From NCBI RefSeq assembly GCF_011602485.2, contig NZ_CP050022.2, positions 7,336,001 through 7,400,000 of the forward strand: 64,000 nt of DNA. The letters are read 5' to 3'. Origin of the DNA: Bradyrhizobium sp. 1(2017) (lineage in GTDB: Bacteria; Pseudomonadota; Alphaproteobacteria; Rhizobiales; Xanthobacteraceae). Positions 18,541 through 27,700 of this stretch are shown here, one piece after another. The position numbers and the translations under genes were made by a program. The notes below the pieces were generated by a model. The model saw only the letters and a list, made by a program, of their open reading frames with translations, searched no databases and was not told where the DNA came from. How positions within the stretch are numbered: position 1 is the stretch's first letter; each line of letters opens with the position of its first letter.

Positions 18541-18552
18541 CAAGCCGATAGA

Positions 18553-20205
18553 CTACTTCGCGATCGACACCGGCGAGAAGTCGATGAACCAGCTCTTCGG
18601 CTGCACGACGCCCGTCACCTTCGGGCTCATGGCGCGAGGGCCGACGTCGTGGGCGACGTAGAGGAAGGCGGCATCGTCGACGGAGGCCGCGTGCAGCTCG
18701 GCGAGCGCGGCATCGCGCGCGACGGGATCGAAGGTCTGGCGCGCCTTCTTTACGAGCTCGTCGAACTTGGGCTCGTTGATGAAGCCCCAATTGTTCGAGA
18801 CCGGCGGCGCCATGCCCGACTGCAGGAAGCGCACCAGCGCGAAGAACGGGTCCATCGCCGCATAGGTGACGTTGGTCGCGTTCGAGCCGTTGGCGCTGGG
18901 GTCCTTGGCGCCGCGGCGCCAGTTGGTGAACAGCGTATTCCACTCGATGACGTCGAGCTTCACGTCGAAATAGCAGTCGGCCAGTGCCTGCTGGAGATAT
19001 TCGTTCATCGCCAGCGGCTGCATCTGTCCCGAACCGGACGCCGAGGTCTGGGTCTTCACCGTCAGCTTCTTGTTCGGGCCGTATCCGGCCTCCTGCATCA
19101 GCTTTTGCGCAGCCGCCTTGTCGTACTTGATCTGGAAGCTCGGCTTGCCGCGCCAGGGATGGCCGGGCTCGAAGGTGCCGGTCGCGGGCACCATCAGGCC
19201 GGCAAGGAGCCCGTCCTTGAGGCCTTCGCGATCGATGCAGAGGTTGGCCGCCTTGCGCACGCGGATGTCGTTCCAGGGCGAGCCTTCGATACGCGAGAAC
19301 TGCCACGGCCAGACGTGCGGCTGCTCGTTGGCGTAGAGCTTGAAGCCGCGCTGCTTGAGCTCGGGCAGCGCATCCGGCGCGGGCGCCTCGACCCAATCGA
19401 CCTGCCCGGAGAGCAGCGCCGCGGTGCGCGCATTGGGCTCCGGCATCGGCAAGAGCACCATCTTGTCGACCTTGGGCACGCGATCCTTGTTCCAATAATT
19501 GGCGTTCTTGACGAGTTCGAGCCGTTCGCGCGGCGTGAAGCTCGCCATCTTCCACGGGCCGGTGCCCGAGGCGTCCTTGGCAAAGGCGGTCCAGGCAGCC
19601 TGCGACTTCGCCTTGGCGTCGGCGCCTTCGGCCTTGTCATAGAAGGCCTGCCACTTCGCCGGGCTCGCCATGAAGAGGTTGGTGAGGTTGATCGGCAGGA
19701 AGCTGTCGGGCTCCTTGGTGGTGAGCTCGACGGTCATGTCGTCGATCTTCCTGGCGGAGGCCAGCGTCGGCATGCGCGAAGCCGTGACGCCAACCTGGCT
19801 GGCGTCGAATTGCGGCGCGTCCTGCTTCAAGACCTTCTCGACGTTCCACACCACGGCGTCAGCATTGAACGGCGAGCCGTCATGGAAGGTGACGCCGGGG
19901 CGCAGCTTGAACACCCATTTGGTCTTGTCGGCATCGTCGACCTTCCACTCGGTGGCAAGGCCCGGGATCACCACGCTCGCCTTGTCGGCGGAGGACAGGT
20001 CCCAGCCGGTGAGCGCGTCATACATGGTGAGGCCGGTGAAACGGTTGCCTTCAAAGCCCTGATCGGGCTGGCCCAGCGTGCGCGGAATATCGGCAGCGGT
20101 CATGCCGATCCGCAGCACCGTTTGGGCGCTCACGACCCGCGGCCATGCAGCCGCCGTCGTTAGAGCAAGCGCCGCGATCAATGCCGCGCGTGTCGTCTTC
20201 TTCAT
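18553..20205 (-). CDS. peptide-type ABC transporter substrate-binding protein (SBP family 5)
   Basis: This 550-residue periplasmic binding protein of the DppA/OppA family has a Sec signal (MKKTTRAALIAALALTTAAAWPRVVSA). The family pattern is visible in ATEWKVDDADKTKWVFKLRPGVTFHDG, GTGPWKM and VRKAANLCIDREGL. The ATG at 20205 was chosen for GAGG about 8 bp upstream; another ATG lies two codons earlier. It is the first gene of the operon with permeases, two ATPases, AtzG-like protein and amidase. It is similar to the divergent binding protein starting at 20423. Confidence 0.92.
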   Translation of the reverse strand: MKKTTRAALIAALALTTAAAWPRVVSAQTVLRIGMTAADIPRTLGQPDQGFEGNRFTGLTMYDALTGWDLSSADKASVVIPGLATEWKVDDADKTKWVFKLRPGVTFHDGSPFNADAVVWNVEKVLKQDAPQFDASQVGVTASRMPTLASARKIDDMTVELTTKEPDSFLPINLTNLFMASPAKWQAFYDKAEGADAKAKSQAAWTAFAKDASGTGPWKMASFTPRERLELVKNANYWNKDRVPKVDKMVLLPMPEPNARTAALLSGQVDWVEAPAPDALPELKQRGFKLYANEQPHVWPWQFSRIEGSPWNDIRVRKAANLCIDREGLKDGLLAGLMVPATGTFEPGHPWRGKPSFQIKYDKAAAQKLMQEAGYGPNKKLTVKTQTSASGSGQMQPLAMNEYLQQALADCYFDVKLDVIEWNTLFTNWRRGAKDPSANGSNATNVTYAAMDPFFALVRFLQSGMAPPVSNNWGFINEPKFDELVKKARQTFDPVARDAALAELHAASVDDAAFLYVAHDVGPRAMSPKVTGVVQPKSWFIDFSPVSIAK

Positions 20206-20248
20206 AAGCATCGCCTCAATCCCTTTCCGGCTTCGATGACTATTTTTG

Positions 20249-20278
20249 ATGCAATGGTATGCAATGGCTATGCCAATG
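20249..20278. promoter_or_regulatory. iterated ATGCAATGG repeats in divergent SBP promoter
   Basis: ATGCAATGG occurs at 20249-20257 and 20259-20267, with a third variant ATGCCAATG at 20270-20278. The copies are spaced 10-11 bp apart, one helical turn, in the 217-bp region between two divergent binding-protein genes. Face-of-the-helix iteration suggests a regulator site. No regulator gene is in the cluster. Confidence 0.45.
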
Positions 20279-20422
20279 AGAAACTTATTCTGCAATTTGT
20301 CACTGCGACGACAAGTCCTTGTGGCCCGCGCGTGGGTAAGCGCGTCGCGCTGCCTATTCTGGCATCAAGATTGCAAGCCCGGTTCCGAATTCCCTCGATG
20401 TCTTCCCTGGAGCTTTGGGACC

Positions 20423-22018
20423 ATGCGTATTCGATTATCGACCTGTCTCGCCGTGCTTGCGCTGGCGGCCTCCGCAATCTCGGCGCGCGCCGAGAGCGTC
20501 GTGCGCTACGGCATCTCCATGGCCGACATCCCGCTGACGACGGGGCAGCCCGACCGCGGCGCCGGCGCCTATCAGTTCACGGCCTACACGATCTACGATC
20601 CCCTGGTCGCCTGGGAGATGGACGTCGCCGACCGCCCCGGCAAGCTGGTGCCGGGGCTTGCGACCGAATGGAAGGTCGACGATGCCGACAAGACCAAGTG
20701 GCGCTTTGCGCTTCGCAAGGGCGTGAAGTTTCACGACGGCAGCGAGTTCAACGCCGATGCGGTGATCTGGAATCTGGACAAGGTGCTCAACGACAAGGCG
20801 CCGCAATTCGACAAGCGGCAGAGCGCGCAGGTGAAGACCCGCCTGCCCTCCGTCGCCGGCTACGCCAAGATCGACGATTTCACCGTGGAGATCACCACCA
20901 AGACGGTCGATTCCTTCTTTCCCTATCAGATGCTGTGGTTCCTGGTGTCGAGCCCCGCGCAATACGACAAGCTCGGCAAGGACTGGGACAAGTTCGCCAG
21001 CCAGCCCTCGGGCACCGGCCCGTTCAAGCTGACGAAGCTGGTGCCGCGCGAGCTCGCCGAGCTCACCAAAAATCCTGACTACTGGAACAAGAAGCGCATC
21101 CCCAAGGCCGACAAGATCGTGCTGGTGCCGATGCCGGAAGCGCTGACCCGCACCAACGCGCTGCTCGCCGGGCAGGTCGATTTGATCGAGACGCCGGCGC
21201 CGGATGCCGTGCCGCAGCTGAAAGCAGCCGGCATGAAGCTCGTCGACAACGTCACGCCGCATGTCTGGAATTATCACCTCAGCATGCTGCCGGGCTCGCC
21301 CTGGACCGACATCCGCCTGCGCAAGGCGCTGAACCTCGCGATCGATCGCGACGCAGTCGTCGGCCTGATGAACGGGCTGGCAAAGCCCGCCAAGGGACAG
21401 GTCGATCCGTCGAGCCCGTGGTTCGGCAAGCCGAGCTTCGAATTGAAGTATGATCTCGCCACCGCGAAGAAGCTGGTCGAGGAAGCCGGCTACTCCAAGG
21501 CGAAGCCGCTCAAGGCCACCTTCATCATCGCGCAAGGCGGCACCGGCCAGATGCTGTCGCTGCCGATGAACGAATTTCTGCAGCAAAGCTTCAAGGAGAT
21601 CGGCATCGAGATCGACTTCAAGGTGGTCGAGCTCGAGACGCTTTATACCCACTGGCGCAAGGGTGCGGCGGACGAGATGAATGCGGGCATCACCGCAAAC
21701 AACATTGCCTATGTCACCTCCGACCCGCTCTACGCCATCGTCCGCTTCTTCCACTCGGGCCAGATCGCACCCGTGGGCGTGAACTGGGGCGGCTACAAGA
21801 ACCCGAAGGTGGATGCGCTGATCGACGAGGCCAAGCAGACCTTCGATGCCGCCAAACAGGACGAGCTGCTGGCGCAGGCGCACGCGCTGATCGTCGACGA
21901 CGCCGCGCTGGTCTGGGTCGTCCACGACACCAACCCGCACGCGCTGTCGCCGAAGATCAAGCAGTTCGTGCAGGCGCAGCACTGGTTCCAGGATCTGACG
22001 ACGATCGGGCTGGAGTGA
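20423..22018 (+). CDS. peptide-type ABC transporter substrate-binding protein (SBP family 5), second copy
   Basis: This 531-residue periplasmic binding protein has a signal peptide (MRIRLSTCLAVLALAASAISARA) and the same family signatures as its divergent neighbour (VRYGISMADIPLTTGQPDRG, ATEWKVDDADKTKWRFALRKG). The start at 20423 has GGAG upstream; in-frame codons before it encode an implausible Cys/Trp-rich stretch. It has no permease or ATPase of its own, so it probably delivers a different ligand to the divergent ABC system. By eye the two proteins are closely related, so a duplication is likely. Confidence 0.9.
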   Translation: MRIRLSTCLAVLALAASAISARAESVVRYGISMADIPLTTGQPDRGAGAYQFTAYTIYDPLVAWEMDVADRPGKLVPGLATEWKVDDADKTKWRFALRKGVKFHDGSEFNADAVIWNLDKVLNDKAPQFDKRQSAQVKTRLPSVAGYAKIDDFTVEITTKTVDSFFPYQMLWFLVSSPAQYDKLGKDWDKFASQPSGTGPFKLTKLVPRELAELTKNPDYWNKKRIPKADKIVLVPMPEALTRTNALLAGQVDLIETPAPDAVPQLKAAGMKLVDNVTPHVWNYHLSMLPGSPWTDIRLRKALNLAIDRDAVVGLMNGLAKPAKGQVDPSSPWFGKPSFELKYDLATAKKLVEEAGYSKAKPLKATFIIAQGGTGQMLSLPMNEFLQQSFKEIGIEIDFKVVELETLYTHWRKGAADEMNAGITANNIAYVTSDPLYAIVRFFHSGQIAPVGVNWGGYKNPKVDALIDEAKQTFDAAKQDELLAQAHALIVDDAALVWVVHDTNPHALSPKIKQFVQAQHWFQDLTTIGLE

Positions 22019-22359
22019 GGGCGCGGCAAACACAGCCGTAATAGGGCGGGCAAGCGCAAACGTGCCATCACCTCAAGCCGATGCGGAGAGATGTGGTGGG
22101 CACGGCGCTGACGCGCCTTTGCCCACCATACGGGAATTGATGTTTGGCGGCGCGGATGAGACGCACACCGCCGTGTCAAACTCGGCTGTCGTCCCGGGGC
22201 GCGACATAGTCGCGAGCCCGGGCCCCATAACCACAGGGAATGGTTTGGCGAAGACCAGGAGTTATCGATCTCGCGCTACGACTTCTCCCTGGGGTTATGG
22301 GTCCCCGCTTTCGCGGGGACGACAGCAGGTGTGAGGCGCCAGCGAAGCCCACCTCAGCC
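22019..22359. repeat. 341-bp convergent gap with palindromic repeat element
   Basis: No gene is supported here. Positions 22186-22325 form a nested palindrome: outer arms CTGTCGTCCC (22186-22195) and GGGACGACAG (22316-22325) are perfect, and inner arms around CCCCATAACC (from 22223) and GGTTATGGG (to 22301) match nearly. A smaller cgttt-gcgcc/gggcac hairpin-like patch lies at 22090-22130. This is a typical Bradyrhizobium intergenic repeat and may terminate both converging transcripts. Confidence 0.7.
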
Positions 22360-24591
22360 CTATTTCGTCAGCAGCGCATAGGCCCCGGTCCATCCCTCCG
22401 CCGGCGGGTTGAGCTGGAAATCCCTGATCCGGGCTTCATAGAGCCTGAACAGCTTTTCCAGCGTGTCCGCGTCCTCGCTGCGGCGGCCGCGCTCGATGGC
22501 GTCCAATGCGCCCTGCCAGTCGCGGCCGCGATAGCAGCCGAGCATCTCGATGGTGATGTTGCGCAGGCGCTGGAACGCGCCCGAATGCATCACGTCCTCG
22601 CGGCCGGCGATGGCGTAGATCACCTCCGGCTCGGTCTTGCCCTTGACCATGATGAAGTCCAGCTCGAGGATCGCGAACGTGTCCTTGGCGGCGAGCGCGG
22701 TCCGCGATCCCACGATGATCGGGAAGCCGTATTCCTTGGTCTGTCCTTCCAGGCGCGAAGCCAGGTTCACGCTGTCGCCGAGCACCGAGTAGTTCTTCTT
22801 CAGGTCGGAGCCCATGTTGCCGACCACGCCGATGCCGGTGTTGAGACCGATGCCGACATTGAGCGGAATGTAGACGTGACCGCCGTCGGCGGCTTCCTGC
22901 TCGCGCTCCCTGTTGACCGTGTCGATCTGCTCCAGCATCTGGATCGCGGCTTCGCAGGCATTGACCTCGTGCTTGTCATCGTCGAGCGGCGCGTTCCAGA
23001 ACGCCATGATGGCGTCGCCCATGTACTTGTCGATGTAGCCCTTGCGCTCGATGATCACGTCGGTCAGCGGCGTCAGGAAGCGGTTCATCAGCGCGATCAG
23101 CCCCTGCGGATCGTGCTTGTAGCTCTCCGAGATCGTGGTGAAGCCGCGCACGTCGGAGAACATGATCGTCATCTCGCGCTCCTCGCCGCCGAGCACGAGC
23201 TTCTCCGGCGACTGCACGAGCTGCTCGACCAGCACCGGCGACATGTATTGCGCGAACTGCCCGCGGATCTGCACGCGCTGGCGCTGCTCCCGTACGAAGC
23301 TGGCGAATATCAGCGTCAGGTAGATCGCGGTGGTCGAGAGCAGCGGATAGGTGAAGTCGATGAGATAGCGGTGCTGCGCGTAGGAGAACCAGGACACGCC
23401 GACCAGGATGGCCGCGAAGGTCGCCCCCGCGAGCACCAGGCGCACCGGTCCGAAATTCGGCGTGAAGATGATGACGAGCAGGCCGATGACCAGCGCCGCG
23501 ATCAGCTCGACGCCGAGCGCGTAGTTGGGCTGCGAGATCACCGCGCCGCTCAGCACGCTCTCGAGCACCTGGGCATGGATCTCGACCCCCGGCATGGCCC
23601 GGGATACAGGCGTGGTCTTGATGTCGTTGAGCCCGCCCGCGGACGTGCCGACCAGCACCAGCTTGCCGGCGAACTTGGCGGGCGGCACGCTGTTGTCGAG
23701 CACGTCGGCCGCGGAGACGTAGATCGAAGGATCGCGGCGGGCGTAGTGCACCCAGAACTGGCCGTTCCGGTCGGTCGGGATTTCCACGCCCTTGAGGCGG
23801 ACGGCCTTGATGCCGGCCTTGTCGGTACGGACCAGCAACGTCGGCGTACCCGTTGCGACGCGCAGGATCTCGAGACTGAGCGAAGGCATGATGTTGCCTT
23901 GGGCGCGCATGATCATCGGCACACGGCGGATCAATCCGTCACGCTCGGTCCTGATCGAGAACAGGCCCCGACCGACCGCGGCCTTCTCGATGATCGGCAC
24001 GTTGCGCAGCAAGCCGGGGAATTCGAACAGAAAACGCTCGGCGCCCTCCTCGCCGACGGTCGCCACGCCCGTGAACGGAAGCGATTTGTCGAGCTCGGAC
24101 AAGATCTCCGGAAGGCCGGTCTCGCCCAGCACCACGCGCGAGCGCTTGATCGCCTCGGCGAGAATCTGGTCGTTGGTCGGCAGCTCGCGCAGCTTGGCAC
24201 GGGTGGCATCGTCGAGATAGCGCATCTGGCTCGCGACCAGATCCGGATTGAGCCGGTCGGCCTCCGAGAACACCACGTCGAAGCCGATCGCCACCGCGCC
24301 ATTGCTGGTGAGGTTCTCGATCAGATCGGCGATCCGCGTCCGTGGCCACGGCCACTGCCCGAGCTTGGCGAGGCTCTTGTCGTCGATGTCGACGATGACG
24401 ACCGGCCGCGCCGCCTTGTGCCTGGGATCGATCAGCTGAAACATGTCGAACGTGCGCAGCCGCAATTCCTGGATCGGCAGCGGATCCCAGAGGCGTGCGC
24501 CGGCGAACAGGACCAGCAGCGCAAGGCACATCAGCCGCGCAAAGCCGAACTTGCGCGCAAACCACCGTCGCAGGATCTTGAGACGCTTCAT
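22360..24591 (-). CDS. CHASE2-domain adenylate/guanylate cyclase
   Basis: This 743-residue membrane sensor cyclase has an N-terminal anchor (about 18-38), an extracytoplasmic CHASE2 domain (about 45-330, VVIVDIDDKSLAKLGQWPWPR), about three membrane helices (355-435) and a class III cyclase domain (about 470-650). Both metal aspartates are present (MFSDVRGFT near 479 and YMGDAIMAFW near 524), as are the Lys in YIDKYMGD and the Asn/Arg of VNLASRLE, so it should be active. The start at 24591 removes a 13-residue extension without an RBS. It lies 150 bp downstream of the giant FecR/VCBS gene on the same strand. Confidence 0.93.
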   Translation of the reverse strand: MKRLKILRRWFARKFGFARLMCLALLVLFAGARLWDPLPIQELRLRTFDMFQLIDPRHKAARPVVIVDIDDKSLAKLGQWPWPRTRIADLIENLTSNGAVAIGFDVVFSEADRLNPDLVASQMRYLDDATRAKLRELPTNDQILAEAIKRSRVVLGETGLPEILSELDKSLPFTGVATVGEEGAERFLFEFPGLLRNVPIIEKAAVGRGLFSIRTERDGLIRRVPMIMRAQGNIMPSLSLEILRVATGTPTLLVRTDKAGIKAVRLKGVEIPTDRNGQFWVHYARRDPSIYVSAADVLDNSVPPAKFAGKLVLVGTSAGGLNDIKTTPVSRAMPGVEIHAQVLESVLSGAVISQPNYALGVELIAALVIGLLVIIFTPNFGPVRLVLAGATFAAILVGVSWFSYAQHRYLIDFTYPLLSTTAIYLTLIFASFVREQRQRVQIRGQFAQYMSPVLVEQLVQSPEKLVLGGEEREMTIMFSDVRGFTTISESYKHDPQGLIALMNRFLTPLTDVIIERKGYIDKYMGDAIMAFWNAPLDDDKHEVNACEAAIQMLEQIDTVNREREQEAADGGHVYIPLNVGIGLNTGIGVVGNMGSDLKKNYSVLGDSVNLASRLEGQTKEYGFPIIVGSRTALAAKDTFAILELDFIMVKGKTEPEVIYAIAGREDVMHSGAFQRLRNITIEMLGCYRGRDWQGALDAIERGRRSEDADTLEKLFRLYEARIRDFQLNPPAEGWTGAYALLTK

Positions 24592-24741
24592 GCCAGTAGG
24601 ACTTCCTGCGCCGGACCATGCCGGGCGCACCGATCATGGAGCGTCGGCAATCGGTTGGCTATTCCTGAATGCCGAGGATTATGGATTTTTTGCCGCGGTC
24701 AAGGGTGCAAGCCGGCCACCGTGGGCCGTCACCTGCGTCCA

Positions 24742-27700
24742 CTAGGTGACGTGAGTGCCGAAGATGAAATCGCTGGCTTGGAGATTCGCGACGGCGACAC
24801 TCTTGAGCAGGATCGTCTCGTGGTTGTCCAGCGTGAGCAACGTGCCGCCATCCTGCGCGGTCGGGGCAAGATCGCTCAAGGAGCTGATGGCGCTGAACTG
24901 CCGCAGGTCGATCTTGTCGAGACCGATCTCGAAATCATCGACGGTGTGCTGGACCGTATCCTGCGACGATGCGGGCGCGAACACGAACTGGTCCTTGGCG
25001 CTGCCGCCGATCAGTGTGTCGCTCGACAAGGTCGCGAAGATGACGTCCTTGCCGTCGGTGCCTTGCAGGACGACGCCCGGGCCCTCGGCCCCCACGGCGA
25101 AGATGAAGCTGACGGTGTCGGAGCGGCCGGCCGAGTCGGCAACGGTCAGAGTGATCTGATCGGTGGCGGGCAGCGCCGCCTCGGGATCAGCGCCGGTCGG
25201 GTCGTAGGCGATGCCGGCGCCGGTCGCGAGACCGGCGTTGATCTGCTCGAGCGTTCCCGTCGTCGGATAAGCACCGACGCTGCTGACCGCCGGATGCGCG
25301 GTCGACAGCGTGACCGTGAAGGTGTCCGTCGCGGCGCCGGGATCGGTGTCGGTGACCACCAGATCGGCGATGATCTCGTTGCTGTTCTCGCGGATGTGCT
25401 CGATCTGGAAGCTCCCGGTGTCGATGACCGGACCGGCGGCGTCGTCGGCGCCGGTCACGTCCACCGTGAGCGTCGCCGTGCCGGTGGCGCCATGGGCGTC
25501 CGTGGTCTGGACCGTGAACGTGTCGGCATACGATCCTGCCGCCAGCGCGTTGATCGCAGCGTCATTCGGAACGTAGCTGTAGCTGCCGTCGGAACTGACC
25601 GTCAGCGTGCCGTACAGCCCCGCGACCGTCGCCGCTGCGTGGTGATCTGAATTGAGGACGGCGTAGGTCAACGTCGCCGTCTCGCCGCTGTCGGCGTCGG
25701 TCCCGGACAATTGGCCGGAGAGATCGGAGAAGGTGTCGGCCGCGGGGGTGTCCGTGAGCGGACCGATGTGGAGATCGGACAGGGTCGGCGCGTCGTTCGT
25801 GCCGTTGATCGTGACGGTGACGTCCTGGGAGACCTGCGCGCCGTGATCGTCGGTGAAGGTGACGGTGTAGACCTGGGTGATGGTCTGCCCCTGCGCCAGC
25901 GACTGCAGCACCGCGTTGTCGTTGTCGAGGCTGAAGTGCCAGCCCAGTGTCGCACCGTTGTCGATGTCGGTGTTGAACTCGGCGACCGCGGAATCAATCG
26001 TGAAGGTGCCCAGCGGCGTGTCGCCGTCGAAACCTGGCAGAGACGCGCTCGACGTCGCCGACTTGAACGCGGCGTGCGCGGTGTGGGTGTCGATCAGATC
26101 GAAATCCTGGATCGCCAGCGTGCCCTCGATCGAGAGCGTGGCGCCGGCATCCTCGGTCACGGCTCCGGTCGCGTCCGCCGCACCGCTGGTGATGGTCGGT
26201 GCGTCGTTGGCGCCGTTGATCGTGACGGTCACGTCCTGCGAGACTTGCGCACCGTGGTCGTCGGTGAAGGTGACGGTATAGACCTGAGTGATGGTCTGGC
26301 CCTTGGCCAGCGACTGCAGCACCGCGTCGTTGTTGTCCAGGCTGAAGTGCCAGCCGAGCGTCGCGCCGTTGTCGGTGTCGGTGTTGAACTCCGCGAGCGC
26401 GGGATCGATCGTGAAAGTGCCGAGCGGCGTATCGCCGTCGAAGCCGGGCAGATGCGCGTTCGTCGTCGCCGATTTGAACGCGGCCTGCGCGGTGTGGGTG
26501 TCGATCAGGTCGAGATCCTGGATCGCCAGCGTGCCCTCGATCGACAGCGTGGCTCCGGCATCCTCGGTGACGCAACCCTTCGCCGCATCTGCATCGCTCG
26601 TGATGGTCGGCGCGTCGTTCGTGCCGGCGATCGTGACCGTGACGTCCCGGGTGACCGTCCCACCGTGATGGTCGTCGACGGTCACGGTGTAGACCTGCGT
26701 GATGGTCTGGCCTTTGGCCAGCGACTGCAGCACCGGATCGTTATCGTTGAGCGTAAAGGTCCAGCCCACCGATCCTCGCGTGCTGACGCCGGGGCTCTCG
26801 CTCACCGCCGCCAGCGCGAAAGTGCCGATATGCGAGGTGCCATTGCCGAAGCCGGGCAGATGCGCGCTCGACGTCGTCGACTTCAGAACGAAGCTCGCGC
26901 TGTGCGTATCGGTGAGATCGGGGTCGTTGAAGGCGATGGTGCCGCCGGCTTGCAGGGTCGCCGCGGCGTCCTCTGTCACGGCGCCGGCCGGCGTGGTCGA
27001 GTCGTCGACGATCGTCGGCAGATCGTTGGTGCCCTCGACATTGACGTCCGCGCCGTTGATGGACAGCGTGAGCGGCGTGCTGACGACGCCGCCATGCCCG
27101 TCATCGACCTGCACCACGTAATTGAGGGTCAGCGTCTCGCCTTCGCCGAGGAAATCGAACAAATGGTCGGGAACGCTGTAGGTCCACGTGGCCGAACCAT
27201 TGTTGCCGTTTCCGGCGGCCTGGACCACGGTGAGCGGCACCTCGACGGCGGCGATCGCGGCGCGTTGCTCCGGTGTCAGCGTCGCGGTGATATCGTTGCC
27301 TTCGGCGTCGACATATTTGAACGGCTGGGCGGACGAGAGCGCCGCGCTCACGATCGGCCGGTCGGTCAGATCGACGTCGGTGAAGGTCACCGTGCCGGTG
27401 ATGATGTCCAGAGCCTCGTTACCGGTCCCGACCTGTTCGATGACGGAGCCACCTGACGTCGCGACCGTCGGCTTGTCGTTCGTTCCCGTGATCGTGATGG
27501 TGATCGGGATGGTCCTGGACTCGGGGCTCACCGCGAAATTGGTGTCGACGCGGACCATATAGGTCAGCGTCAACGTTTCGCCGGCCGCGAGGAAGTCGAA
27601 GACGTTGTCCGGGATCGTGTAGGTCCAGACTGCCGAGCCGTTGTTGTTGTTGCTGGGGTCGGGGACCACGCTGATCTGGATCTGCGTCGCCGCGATGTCC

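Noticed and set aside
22240..25650. 1136-codon plus-strand reading frame
   Set aside because: It lies antisense to the cyclase and repeat-protein genes, is rich in Arg/His/Asp as expected from GC-rich shadow frames, and shows no domain.
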